NCBI GenBank assembly: GCA_965228625.1
Contig: OZ245829.1
Location: 3,596,001 to 3,660,000, forward strand
Length of the DNA: 64,000 nt
From: UBA2767 sp965228625
Lineage (GTDB): Bacteria > Pseudomonadota > Alphaproteobacteria > Rhizobiales > Methyloligellaceae
Reading direction: 5' to 3'
Shown here one piece after another: positions 42,217 to 50,389 of the stretch (positions are counted from its first letter, which is position 1; each line of letters begins with the position of its first letter). The notes beneath the pieces were generated by a model that had not been told where the DNA came from, did no database searches, and saw only the letters and a list, made by a program, of their open reading frames with translations. The position numbers were made by a program, and so were the translations under genes.

Positions 42217-42426
42217 TTATCCGGCCTGTTCGGCCCAGTTTGCCAATGCCGATCCCAAATGGGCTGCGGTCGGGGCGTCGATATCGAGAATCGTGAACCG
42301 CCGTCCCTCGCGTATGGTGATGCGCAACAGCCGCATGCCGCTCTCGAAATCGACATTGTCGAGGGTGATTTCCCGCTTGTACGGGGCCTCGAACCTCTCC
42401 AGCCGCGTGACCGTCTCGCCGGTCAC
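42217..42426 (-). CDS. Small conserved-looking protein of unknown function (69 aa)
   Basis: This 69-residue soluble protein is beta-rich in the first half (REITLDNVDFESGMRLLRITIREG) and ends in a helix (AAHLGSALANWAEQAG). It starts with GTG, and this start overlaps the stop of the 64-residue gene upstream (GTGA at 42423-42426), so the two are translationally coupled. No cysteine or metal motif is visible. Its place between the TauD-like and DsrC-like genes suggests a role in the same pathway. Family not recognised. Confidence 0.7.
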   Translation of the reverse strand: MTGETVTRLERFEAPYKREITLDNVDFESGMRLLRITIREGRRFTILDIDAPTAAHLGSALANWAEQAG

Positions 42427-42617
42427 GTCTTGTCACCCCAGTAGAACGCGGTCTCCAGCTTGAGCTGCCATTGCCGGGGCGTATCGCGGTAGTCGGGCTT
42501 TACGTCGAACTCCAGAAATCGCTCGCCTTCCTTGCCCCTCTTGGCGACCAGTTTCACCAGGTCGTCGAATTTCTGAACTTCGGGATGTCGAATGATCAGT
42601 TCGCTCAGTTGAACCAC
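42423..42617 (-). CDS. Small conserved-looking protein of unknown function (64 aa)
   Basis: This 64-residue soluble protein starts at GTG 42617 with GGGAGGAAG just upstream, which fixes the start. The sequence runs VQLSELIIRHPEVQKFDDLV, then a basic stretch and ends QLKLETAFYWGDKT. It contains no cysteine. It begins 14 bases after the TauD-like stop and overlaps the next gene by four bases. The tight coupling implies the two small proteins are needed in matching amounts, possibly as a complex. Function unknown. Confidence 0.7.
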   Translation of the reverse strand: MVQLSELIIRHPEVQKFDDLVKLVAKRGKEGERFLEFDVKPDYRDTPRQWQLKLETAFYWGDKT

Positions 42618-42631
42618 GGTCTTCCTCCCAG

Positions 42632-43609
42632 TTATGGCCGGCCCGATTCGTCGAGACACCCGGTCCCGGCGATTTGATCCCGGTATCGGATCCGGTACAG
42701 CAGACGTGCGCTCGACGCCTCGGGCGAGGGCGCGCCATCGAAACCGGTTCGGGCATGCAACACGTTGTTGCAGATGATCCCCTGACCCGGCTCCAGCTTG
42801 TGCCGAAACACCAGCGGTTCCCCGTTTGCCAGCATGCTGGCGATGAACGCGGCCGCGTCGCGGGTATCCGGGTCGTCGCGCCACGCGATGTACCGTTTGC
42901 GCGCGGTGTACCGCATCCGAAGGTCTCCGCTTCCTGGCTCCACACTGTACACCGGACCGATGCTTTCAGGCCGGATGCTCCCGTCCTTCTCGCGGTTGGC
43001 CGGGATCGTCATGGCTTCTTCGTGCATCAGAGCGGCGATGAACCGGGGGTTCTCGTCGCGCAGCCGGATATAGGCGATCTCCGGATCGAGCAGGGCGCTC
43101 TCCCCGCCGCTTTCGGCGTCGCGGCAGCAATGCAGGATAAAGGACCGGATGCGGTCTTCGGGCGCGTTGTAGTATCCATCCGTATGCCAACTGAGTGGCC
43201 GGTTGGTGTAGGGAATATACCCGGTGCGCGTCTCGTCCCTGGCGATTTCGAGGGCAACGACGCCGTCCTCCGCCGCCGAGCGGTGGCCTTCCATCCCGTT
43301 GAGTCCGAACGCCCGCGCGAAGGTGGGCAGCTCACGCCTGACCACGTTCGGGTCCGGCCGCTCCGGACGGGTGACATAGATCGCCACGTTGGCCTTTCGG
43401 CACAACGCCGTGACGGCCTCGCGTTCGGCCGCGGTCGGGTGGGCGAGATCGGCAATCTCGACGAACAGCTCTTCGGGGCTTTGCGGATAGTCCGCGAGCT
43501 TTGCATCCCGCCACCGCCGATAGGCGTCATGATCGCTGAGATCGAACGGGCTGCCGGCGCGGGCGCCCGCATCTGTCGGACGATTGGTATTGAGTGCGAC
43601 GGATGACAT
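42632..43609 (-). CDS. TauD/TfdA-type Fe(II)/2-oxoglutarate dioxygenase
   Basis: This 325-residue cytoplasmic protein has the TauD fold. The iron facial triad is seen as H and D in SWHTDGYYN (about residues 150-158) and the distal H in NNVLHARTGF (about 278-287), with a 2-oxoglutarate-binding Arg shortly after. TauD enzymes hydroxylate sulfonates such as taurine so that sulfite is released; related enzymes act on many other substrates. It heads the minus-strand operon opposite dsrA, so an organosulfur substrate feeding the Dsr island is plausible but not shown. The ATG at 43609 is chosen over an in-frame 43654. Confidence 0.85.
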   Translation of the reverse strand: MSSVALNTNRPTDAGARAGSPFDLSDHDAYRRWRDAKLADYPQSPEELFVEIADLAHPTAAEREAVTALCRKANVAIYVTRPERPDPNVVRRELPTFARAFGLNGMEGHRSAAEDGVVALEIARDETRTGYIPYTNRPLSWHTDGYYNAPEDRIRSFILHCCRDAESGGESALLDPEIAYIRLRDENPRFIAALMHEEAMTIPANREKDGSIRPESIGPVYSVEPGSGDLRMRYTARKRYIAWRDDPDTRDAAAFIASMLANGEPLVFRHKLEPGQGIICNNVLHARTGFDGAPSPEASSARLLYRIRYRDQIAGTGCLDESGRP

Positions 43610-43734
43610 CAATCTCACCGCGTGACTTTCGAAACTCACTCTATCAGGGCGCATTCACGGCTCGCCGTTCCGCACCGTGCGGACCGCCCAATTACGCACA
43701 TCGAAGGCCGGACCCGCACCTCATCATAATTGAT

Positions 43735-43754
43735 ATATTCAAAAATTGTGATAT
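43735..43754 (+). promoter_or_regulatory. Sulfur-island operator candidate in the dsrA/TauD promoter
   Basis: ATATTCA-AAAATTGT-GATAT lies in the 252-base divergent region, about 110 bases upstream of dsrA and 125 bases upstream of the TauD-like start. Both halves and the 8-base spacing match the elements at 39945 and 58092. Confidence 0.5.
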
Positions 43755-43861
43755 AATAATATGACAAAGTATCGCTGTGAACTGTCCGGTTTCGAAAATG
43801 CGAGGCGGATGCAAATCCGGAGGCAGGAAAAACCGGCGGATCGTGAGGAGGAACAGGGTCC

Positions 43862-45211
43862 ATGCCTAAAGATAACGGTTCCGCGGGTAACAACGGAGCG
43901 TCCGCGTCCAACAAGAAAAAGAAGGACGCGAAACAGCCCGAACAGCATCCCACGCCACTGCTCGACGAGCTCGAAAGCGGCCCCTGGCCGAGTTTCGTAA
44001 CCGGCCTGAAACGGCTTCGTGACTCAAAGGACAAGCAGTATGCGCCGATGATGAACGACCTGCTCGGTCAGCTCGAGCACTCCTACGAGGAGAAGCTCGG
44101 TTTCTGGAAGGGCGGCGTGGTCAGTGTCTACGGCTATGGCGGCGGCATCATCCCCCGCTTCTCCGAAGTGGCCGACAAGTTCCCGGAGTCGAAAGAGTTT
44201 CACACCCTGCGCGTCATGCCGCCCGCCGGGTTCCATTACGACACCAAGGTCATGCGCCAGCTCTGCGACATCTGGGAAGAGCACGGTTCCGGCCTGATCG
44301 CGTTTCACGGCCAGACCGGGAACATCATGTTCCAGGGTGCGACCACGGAGAACACCCAGAAGGCATTCGACGCGCTCAACGAGATCGGGTTCGATCTCGG
44401 CGGGGCCGGGCCGTGCATGCGCACGGGCATGAGCTGTGTCGGGGCCGCCCGTTGCGAAATGTCGAACTACGACGAGCAGCGCGCCCTGCGGTCGATCATC
44501 AATGAATATCTCGACGAGATGCATCGACCCGCGATGCCCTACAAGTTCAAGTTCAAGTTCTCCGGCTGCCCCAATGACTGCGTGAACGCGGTCCAGCGCG
44601 CCGATTTTGCGGTGATTGGCACGTGGCGCGACGACATGAAGGTCAACCAGGACGAGGTCAAAGCCTACGTCAAGAAGGTCGGCCGCAAGTACATGATCGA
44701 TTCCGTCATTTCGATGTGCCCGACCCGCGCGCTGAGCCTCAATGACGACGACACGCTCGAGGTCGACAACCAAAGCTGCGTGCGCTGCATGCATTGCCTG
44801 AACGTGATGCCCAAGGCGCTGTCGCCGGGCGATAAAAAGGGCGCAACGATCCTGATCGGCGGAAAGCGCGCACTCAAGGTCGGCGATCTGATGGGCACGG
44901 TGATCGTGCCGTTCTTCAAGCTTGAGACCGACGAGGATTACGACAAGCTGACAGAGTTCGCCGGGGAGGTGATGGAGTTCTTCTCCGACAATGCCCTCGA
45001 GCACGAGCGCATCGGCGAGACCATCGATCGCATTGGCCTGCCGGCCTTCCTTGAAGCCATGGACATCGATCCCGACCCGAACATGGTCAGGCATCCGCGC
45101 ACGTCCTGCTACGTGCGCACCGACGATTTCACCGAGGAAGCGGAAAAGTACTTCGAACGCAAGAAACAACAGGAGGCCGAAGAGGCCGAGTCAACGGTCG
45201 CTGCGGAATAG
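43862..45211 (+). CDS. dsrA: Reverse dissimilatory sulfite reductase, alpha subunit
   Basis: DsrA (449 residues) is the alpha chain of siroamide-containing sulfite reductase, here working in the oxidative direction on the DsrC-bound sulfur. Visible features are SVYGYGGGIIPRFSE, GPCMRTGMSCVGAARCEMS, the cluster motif FSGCPNDCVNA, and an inserted ferredoxin domain with CVRCMHCLNVMPKAL. It matches purple-sulfur-bacterial DsrA closely in these blocks. An extra N-terminal stretch of about 30 residues is rich in Lys, Asn and Ser, and the C-terminus is Glu-rich. GAGGAGG lies upstream of the ATG. It is the first gene of the dsr operon. Confidence 0.97.
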   Translation: MPKDNGSAGNNGASASNKKKKDAKQPEQHPTPLLDELESGPWPSFVTGLKRLRDSKDKQYAPMMNDLLGQLEHSYEEKLGFWKGGVVSVYGYGGGIIPRFSEVADKFPESKEFHTLRVMPPAGFHYDTKVMRQLCDIWEEHGSGLIAFHGQTGNIMFQGATTENTQKAFDALNEIGFDLGGAGPCMRTGMSCVGAARCEMSNYDEQRALRSIINEYLDEMHRPAMPYKFKFKFSGCPNDCVNAVQRADFAVIGTWRDDMKVNQDEVKAYVKKVGRKYMIDSVISMCPTRALSLNDDDTLEVDNQSCVRCMHCLNVMPKALSPGDKKGATILIGGKRALKVGDLMGTVIVPFFKLETDEDYDKLTEFAGEVMEFFSDNALEHERIGETIDRIGLPAFLEAMDIDPDPNMVRHPRTSCYVRTDDFTEEAEKYFERKKQQEAEEAESTVAAE

Positions 45212-45224
45212 GCGACGGTTCCGG

Positions 45225-45253
45225 GGGACCGCGCCTGAGGCGAGGCGCGTCCC
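45225..45253 (+). other. mRNA hairpin between dsrA and dsrB
   Basis: GGGA plus CGCGCC pairs with GGCGCG plus TCCC (stems 45225-45235 and 45244-45253, one bulged C). No T run follows. It may stabilise or separate the dsrA and dsrB message segments. Confidence 0.4.
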
Positions 45254-45278
45254 AGCCGGTCCAAGGGGAGAGAGATCA

Positions 45279-46358
45279 ATGAGCGAAGCCACAACACCGC
45301 GCGTTCCCGATGAAACCGGGGTGCCGGATCCATTCCTGTACATGCACCCCACCCTGAAGCGGAACTACGCCAATTGGGACTGGCATGAACGGCTCCGTCC
45401 CGGCGTTCTGCACCACAAGTCGAAGACCGGCGAATCCATCTACACGGTGCGCGCCGGCACGCAGCGGCAGATGGACGTCTATACGATCCGCAAGCTCTGC
45501 GACATCGCCGACGAGTTTGCTGACGGCCACTTCCGGTTCACGACCAGAAGCAACATCGAATACATGGTCGACGACCGGGAAAAGGTCGAGCCGCTGATCG
45601 AGAAGCTGATCTCGGAAGGCTTCCCCGTGGGCGGGACCGGAAACTCCGTGTCGATGATCTCGCACACCCAGGGGTGGCTGCACTGCGACATCCCCGGCAC
45701 CGACGCGTCCGGCGTGGTCAAGAGCCTGATGGACATGATGTACGAGGAGTTCATCAAGGAGGAGATGCCGAACCGGGTCCGGATCACCACGTCATGCTGC
45801 CAGGTCAATTGCGGCGGCCAGGGCGATATCGCCATCAACGTGCAATACACCAAGCCGCCGAAGATCAATCACGACCAGGTCGCGAATGTGTGCGAGCGCC
45901 CCGCCGTGGTCGCGCGCTGCCCGGTTGCGGCGATCCGCCCGGCGATCGTGAACGGCAAACCGTCCCTCGAGGTCGACGAGAAAAAATGCATCTGCTGCGG
46001 CGCCTGCTATCCGCCGTGCCCGCCGATGCAGATCAACGGCGACGACTCCACGAAACTCGCCATCTGGGTCGGCGGCAAGCATTCGAATGCCCGGTCGAAG
46101 CCGACATTCCACAAGCTTGTTGTCGCCAATCTGCCGAACAATCCGCCGCGCTGGCCGGAGGTCGAGGAGGTCGTGAAGAAGATCCTCTACGCCTACAAGG
46201 ACAATGCCCGCGACTGGGAGCGCATGGGCGAGTGGATCGAGCGCATCGGCTGGCCGAAGTTCTTCGAGATCACCGGCCTGGCGTTTACCAAGCATCATCT
46301 CGATGACTGGACCGGCGCGCGGCACACCATGAACTCGTCAACGCATATTCGCTTCTAG
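45279..46358 (+). CDS. dsrB: Reverse dissimilatory sulfite reductase, beta subunit
   Basis: DsrB (359 residues) is the beta chain that carries the active siroheme pair with DsrA. It has the opening HPTLKRNYANWDWHERLRPG, the cluster ligands in TTSCCQVNCGGQGD, and a ferredoxin domain with CICCGACYPPCPPM. It ends WTGARHTMNSSTHIRF as in sulfur oxidisers. GGGGAGAGAG precedes the ATG at 45279. It works as an alpha2-beta2 complex in the cytoplasm, docking DsrC. Spacing from dsrA is 67 bases. Confidence 0.97.
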   Translation: MSEATTPRVPDETGVPDPFLYMHPTLKRNYANWDWHERLRPGVLHHKSKTGESIYTVRAGTQRQMDVYTIRKLCDIADEFADGHFRFTTRSNIEYMVDDREKVEPLIEKLISEGFPVGGTGNSVSMISHTQGWLHCDIPGTDASGVVKSLMDMMYEEFIKEEMPNRVRITTSCCQVNCGGQGDIAINVQYTKPPKINHDQVANVCERPAVVARCPVAAIRPAIVNGKPSLEVDEKKCICCGACYPPCPPMQINGDDSTKLAIWVGGKHSNARSKPTFHKLVVANLPNNPPRWPEVEEVVKKILYAYKDNARDWERMGEWIERIGWPKFFEITGLAFTKHHLDDWTGARHTMNSSTHIRF

Positions 46359-46431
46359 GCGCTTCGCCGATGCGGCCCCTCCGGGCTCGTCGGCACCGTT
46401 CTGCGGATATGTTCAAGGGAGCACTCGAAAC

Positions 46432-46824
46432 GTGAAGTTCGGAATCTTAGTCAACGAGGGGCCGTATACGCACCAGGCCTCCGACTCGGCCTACCAGTTC
46501 ACCAAGGTTGCGCTGGAGAAGGGGCACGAGATCTACCGCGTCTTTTTCTACAACGACGGCGTCAACAACGGCACGCGCCTGACGGTCCCGCCGCAGGACG
46601 AGCGTAACATCCAGAGCAACTGGACCGAGCTGGCCCAGGAGCATGGCCTTGATCTGGTGGTTTGCGTCGCTGCCGCGCAGCGCCGCGGCATTCTCGACGA
46701 CAGCGAAGCCAAACGCCACAGCAAGGATGCTGACAATATCGCGCCTGGTTTCCGCATTTCCGGCCTCGGTCAGCTGATCGAGATCGGGATCGAATGCGAC
46801 CGGCTGGTTGCGTTCGGCGACTAA
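46432..46824 (+). CDS. dsrE: DsrE, sulfur-transfer subunit
   Basis: DsrE (130 residues) is the sulfur-accepting subunit of the DsrE2F2H2 complex, which receives sulfane sulfur from TusA and hands it to DsrC. The active cysteine is in DLVVCVAAAQRRGI (about residue 78). The start is GTG at 46432. Presence of dsrEFH marks the oxidative type of Dsr system. It lies 73 bases after dsrB and 13 bases before dsrF. Confidence 0.95.
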   Translation: MKFGILVNEGPYTHQASDSAYQFTKVALEKGHEIYRVFFYNDGVNNGTRLTVPPQDERNIQSNWTELAQEHGLDLVVCVAAAQRRGILDDSEAKRHSKDADNIAPGFRISGLGQLIEIGIECDRLVAFGD

Positions 46825-46837
46825 GGGAGCTGATAAA

Positions 46838-47272
46838 ATGTCCGCAGACGAACAGGGTCCTGAATCCGACGACCGCAAGAAGTTCCTCTATGTGAACCGC
46901 AGGGCGCCCTACGGAACCATTTATGCACTGGAGTCGCTGGAGGTCGTGCTCATCGGCGCGGCGTTCGACCAGGACGTCTCGATCGCCTTCTTCGATGACG
47001 GCGTCTACCAGATCCTCAAGAACCAGGACACTTCGGGCATCGGTATGAAGAACTTCTCGCCGACCTATCGCGCACTCGGCGACTACGAGGTGACCAAGCT
47101 CTATGTCGAGAAGGAGTCCCTGGACGAGCGCGGCCTGACGAGCGACGACCTGCTGGAGATCACCTATGAGGACGAGGACGACGACTGGGCCGAGAAGCCG
47201 TCGATCCGGATCGTCGAGCGGGCAAAGCTCAGTGAGATCATGGCCGAGCAGGACGTGATCCTGAGTTTCTGA
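46838..47272 (+). CDS. dsrF: DsrF, structural subunit of DsrEFH
   Basis: DsrF (144 residues) is the non-catalytic DsrE-fold subunit of the DsrEFH hexamer. It has the block NRRAPYGTIYALESLEVVLIGAAFDQDVSIAFFDDGVY in the expected place (described by key residues GAAFDQDVS) and lacks an active-site cysteine. The C-terminal half is acidic (EDEDDDWAE). GGGAGC precedes the ATG at 46838. It is co-transcribed with dsrE and dsrH. Confidence 0.94.
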   Translation: MSADEQGPESDDRKKFLYVNRRAPYGTIYALESLEVVLIGAAFDQDVSIAFFDDGVYQILKNQDTSGIGMKNFSPTYRALGDYEVTKLYVEKESLDERGLTSDDLLEITYEDEDDDWAEKPSIRIVERAKLSEIMAEQDVILSF

Positions 47273-47303
47273 GAACACGAGCCGAAACACGGAAAGAAAA
47301 CAG

Positions 47304-47606
47304 ATGCTGCACACCGTCAACAAGTCGCCGTTCGAGAAATCGACGTTCGAAAGCTGTCTCAATCACGCGCGGCCGGGCGACGCCGTGCTGCTCATTGAGG
47401 ACGGAATCTACGCGGCCATGAAGGGGACGGCCGTGGCCGACCGGATCGCCGGCATGAACGGCGAGCTTTCGCTCTACGCACTGGGACCGGATCTTGCGGC
47501 CCGCGGCGTCGACGAGGCGGCGCTGCTCGAGGGCATTTCAGTCGTCGACTACGGCGGATTCGTTGATCTCGTCGCTGAACATGACGTGACCCAGACGTGG
47601 CTCTAG
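47304..47606 (+). CDS. dsrH: DsrH, sulfur-transfer subunit
   Basis: DsrH (100 residues) is the smallest subunit of DsrEFH, with a conserved cysteine in STFESCLNHARPGD (about residue 19) and the end VTQTWL typical of the TusB/DsrH family. In Allochromatium its cysteine is not the main sulfur acceptor but is needed for function. It is tightly placed between dsrF and dsrC in the operon. Confidence 0.94.
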   Translation: MLHTVNKSPFEKSTFESCLNHARPGDAVLLIEDGIYAAMKGTAVADRIAGMNGELSLYALGPDLAARGVDEAALLEGISVVDYGGFVDLVAEHDVTQTWL

Positions 47607-47654
47607 GGACACCGGTCAAACACACTCACGCAGACACGCACACAGGAGAGAGCA

Positions 47655-47987
47655 ATGCCATACCAACTGAACGGAACGGTCGTCGAGCATGACGAGGAGG
47701 GGTACATCCAGGAGCTCGACAAGTGGAGCAAGGATCTCGCCGAGCTGATCGCCAAGGATGAGAACATCGACATGACCGACGAGCACTGGGAGGTCGTCAA
47801 TTTCCTGCGCGATTACTACGAGGAGTACCAGATCGCGCCGGCCGTCCGGGTCCTGATCAAGGCGATCAAGAAATCGATGGGCAAGGACAAGGGCAACAAC
47901 AAATATCTCTACACGCTGTTCCCTTACGGCCCGGCCAAGCAGGCCTGTAAGATCGCCGGCCTCCCCAAGCCCACCGGCTGCGTCTGA
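47655..47987 (+). CDS. dsrC: DsrC, sulfur-carrying substrate of DsrAB
   Basis: DsrC (110 residues) carries sulfur on its flexible C-terminal arm. It is presented as a persulfide to DsrAB for oxidation, and the disulfide form is then reduced by DsrMKJOP. The arm reads GPAKQACKIAGLPKPTGCV, with CysB at 98 and CysA at 109, 11 residues apart and next to last, as in all functional DsrC. The fold block MTDEHWEVVNFLRDYYEEY is present. GGAGAGAG precedes the ATG. A diverged paralogue with only one cysteine is at 41787. Confidence 0.97.
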   Translation: MPYQLNGTVVEHDEEGYIQELDKWSKDLAELIAKDENIDMTDEHWEVVNFLRDYYEEYQIAPAVRVLIKAIKKSMGKDKGNNKYLYTLFPYGPAKQACKIAGLPKPTGCV

Positions 47988-48047
47988 GACCGATGCGTTC
48001 GCCGCCCCGGTGCACGCAGAAGGTGCCGGGCGCTTGAAGGAGGAGCC

Positions 48048-48788
48048 GTGCTTACTGCCACATATGCGCTGTTGTTCTATGCCGCGACCCTCATCATGGT
48101 TGTCGGTCTGGGGCGCAAGATATGGCAGTACGCAAACACGCCGGCGCCGCTCAAGATCCCGACCACCCCCGCGCCGGTGACCCAAGGCGGCGTGGTGGCG
48201 CGGATGTTCCGCGAGGTCGTGCTGTTCGAGAGCCTGTTCAAGGCCAACAAGTGGACCTGGCTGTTCGGCTGGGTGTTTCACGCCGCGCTGCTCGTCGTCC
48301 TGATACGGCACCTGCGTTACTTCACCGAACCCGTATGGGGGTGGGTCGCACTGATGCAGCCGTTCGGCGTCTATGCCGGTTTCGCTATGGTTGCGGGTCT
48401 GCTTGGACTTTGGGCGCGGCGCATCTTCGTACCCCGCATCCGCTACATCAGCGCGCCGTCGGATCATCTGATGCTTGCGCTTCTGCTTGGCATCGGCGTC
48501 AGCGGCCTGTTGATCAAATATGTCGCCCGCACGGACATCGTTGCGCTCAAGGCGTTCTGCCTCGGGCTGATCTACTTCGACTGGCAGCCGCTTCCCGCCG
48601 ATCCGATGCTGCTCGTTCACCTCACGCTTGTCGCCGTGCTGATGATTATCTTTCCGGTTTCCAAGCTGCTTCACGCGCCCGGCGTCTTCTTCAGCCCCGG
48701 GCGCAACCAGGCCGACAATCCGCGTGAGAAGAGGCACCTCGCGCCGTGGGCCGCGCGGCTTGAATCGGGCGCAGGCGGCAAGCGTTAG
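48048..48788 (+). CDS. dsrM: DsrM, heme b membrane subunit
   Basis: DsrM (246 residues) is a NarI-like membrane protein with about five to six helices that binds two b hemes and passes electrons between DsrK and the quinone pool. His residues in FHAALLVVLIRHLRYF and MLLVHLTLVAVL are likely heme ligands. The start is GTG at 48048 with AAGGAGGAG directly upstream. It pairs with DsrK as the conserved DsrMK module found in both oxidative and reductive systems. Confidence 0.94.
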   Translation: MLTATYALLFYAATLIMVVGLGRKIWQYANTPAPLKIPTTPAPVTQGGVVARMFREVVLFESLFKANKWTWLFGWVFHAALLVVLIRHLRYFTEPVWGWVALMQPFGVYAGFAMVAGLLGLWARRIFVPRIRYISAPSDHLMLALLLGIGVSGLLIKYVARTDIVALKAFCLGLIYFDWQPLPADPMLLVHLTLVAVLMIIFPVSKLLHAPGVFFSPGRNQADNPREKRHLAPWAARLESGAGGKR

Positions 48789-48803
48789 GGCGGAGCAAAC
48801 ACG

Positions 48804-50387
48804 ATGGTCGAACTCAATATCAGACAGCCGGTCCCTCGGGACGATCAAGACGATCCGCTCGAAATCCCGTCGCTGGAACGTGGCGCGATGTCCGAGAGCA
48901 AGCCCTACGAGGCCTCGCCCGACCACCAGGCGGCGATTGGATTTCCCGGGGAGCTTGTCGACGACTGGAAGGAGCGGGCCATCGACAAGCTTGGCGAGCT
49001 CGTCGGCAAGTCACGCGGCTTGCGGGTTTACCTCGATAGCTGCGTCAAATGCGGGGCCTGTACCGACAAGTGCCACTATTTCCTGGGCACCGGCGATCCC
49101 CTGAACATGCCCGTCGCGCGACAGGACCTGTTGCGCAAGGTGTACCGGAGATATTTCACCTTCGCCGGCAAGTATGTCCCCTGGCTGGTGGGGGCGGAGG
49201 ATCTCACGGAAGAGGTCCTGGACGAGTGGTACAGCTACTTCCACCAGTGTTCGCAGTGCCGGCGCTGTTCCGTCTACTGTCCCTACGGCATCGACACCGC
49301 CGAGGTGTCGATGGCCGCGCGCGAGATCATGGACAGCGTGGGCAAGGGACAGAAATACTGCAACGAGATCATCGGCAAGGTTCACACGATCGGCAACAAT
49401 CTCGGCCTTCAGAAGAAGGCGCTGCAGGCGACGCTGGAGGACCTCGAGGAAGACATCGAGGACGAGACCGGCGTGCAGGTCCGTCTCCCGCTTGATGTAG
49501 AGGGCGCGGACATCATGCTGGTGACGCCGAGCGCCGATTTCTTCGCCGAGCCCCATGTCGACGGCCTGATCGGATACGCCAAGGTCTTCCATCAGGCGGG
49601 TGCGAGCTGGACGATCAGTTCCTATGCCTCCGAAGCGGCCAACTTCGGCATGTTCATCGGGTCCTACGAAAACATGCGGGAGATCGCGCTGCGCATCCGC
49701 AAGGCGGCGGAGGACCTCAAGGTCAAGCGCATCATCTTCGGAGAATGCGGCCATGCATGGCGGGCGGCCTACAGTTTCCTCAATACGCTCGCCGGGCCGT
49801 TCGATTTCCTCGATCAGGACTATCCGATCCCGCAGCACATCTGCGAATACACGCACGATCTGATCGAGAAGGGCGAGTTGACGTTCGACAAGTCTCAGAA
49901 CGACGATTTCCGCCTGACCTATCACGATAGCTGCAACGTCGCGCGCGCCTCGCGCATGGGCGACGCGCCCGGCGGCCAGTTCGAAATCCCGCGGGCGATC
50001 CTCAGAGCCGTCTGCAACCATTTCTACGACATGCCCGCCGACACCATCCGCGAGAGCACGTTCTGCTGTGGCGGAGGCGGCGGGCTTTTGACCGACGAGT
50101 TGCTTGATGTGCGCACCAAGGGCGCCCAGCCGCGCATGCGCGCCCTGCAGCAGGTGTCGGACGATCACGGCGTCACCCACATGGCGGCGCTTTGCGCCAT
50201 CTGCAAGACCCAGTTCGCGAAGGTGATGCCCGAATACGGTTTCGAGATGGATGCCGTTGTCAGCATCCACCAGATGGTCAGCAACGCGATCGTCCTGGAC
50301 GGGCAGACCACCGACGAGGATGACGAAGACGACGACGAGACGGAGCCGGACGCACGCGGCGAAGACACCGATGAAGGCGAGGAATGA
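48804..50387 (+). CDS. dsrK: DsrK, HdrD-like iron-sulfur subunit
   Basis: DsrK (527 residues) is a cytoplasm-facing HdrD-like protein that reduces or oxidises the DsrC trisulfide/disulfide. Two [4Fe-4S] sites are seen in SCVKCGACTDKCHYF (about 75-89) and CSQCRRCSVYCPYG (about 150-163). The catalytic CCG-type domain follows, with YHDSCNVARAS and STFCCGGGGGLL, which bind the special cluster. The C-terminus is very acidic. GGAG precedes the ATG. It lies 15 bases after dsrM, and its end abuts dsrL. Confidence 0.96.
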   Translation: MVELNIRQPVPRDDQDDPLEIPSLERGAMSESKPYEASPDHQAAIGFPGELVDDWKERAIDKLGELVGKSRGLRVYLDSCVKCGACTDKCHYFLGTGDPLNMPVARQDLLRKVYRRYFTFAGKYVPWLVGAEDLTEEVLDEWYSYFHQCSQCRRCSVYCPYGIDTAEVSMAAREIMDSVGKGQKYCNEIIGKVHTIGNNLGLQKKALQATLEDLEEDIEDETGVQVRLPLDVEGADIMLVTPSADFFAEPHVDGLIGYAKVFHQAGASWTISSYASEAANFGMFIGSYENMREIALRIRKAAEDLKVKRIIFGECGHAWRAAYSFLNTLAGPFDFLDQDYPIPQHICEYTHDLIEKGELTFDKSQNDDFRLTYHDSCNVARASRMGDAPGGQFEIPRAILRAVCNHFYDMPADTIRESTFCCGGGGGLLTDELLDVRTKGAQPRMRALQQVSDDHGVTHMAALCAICKTQFAKVMPEYGFEMDAVVSIHQMVSNAIVLDGQTTDEDDEDDDETEPDARGEDTDEGEE

Positions 50388-50389
50388 TC

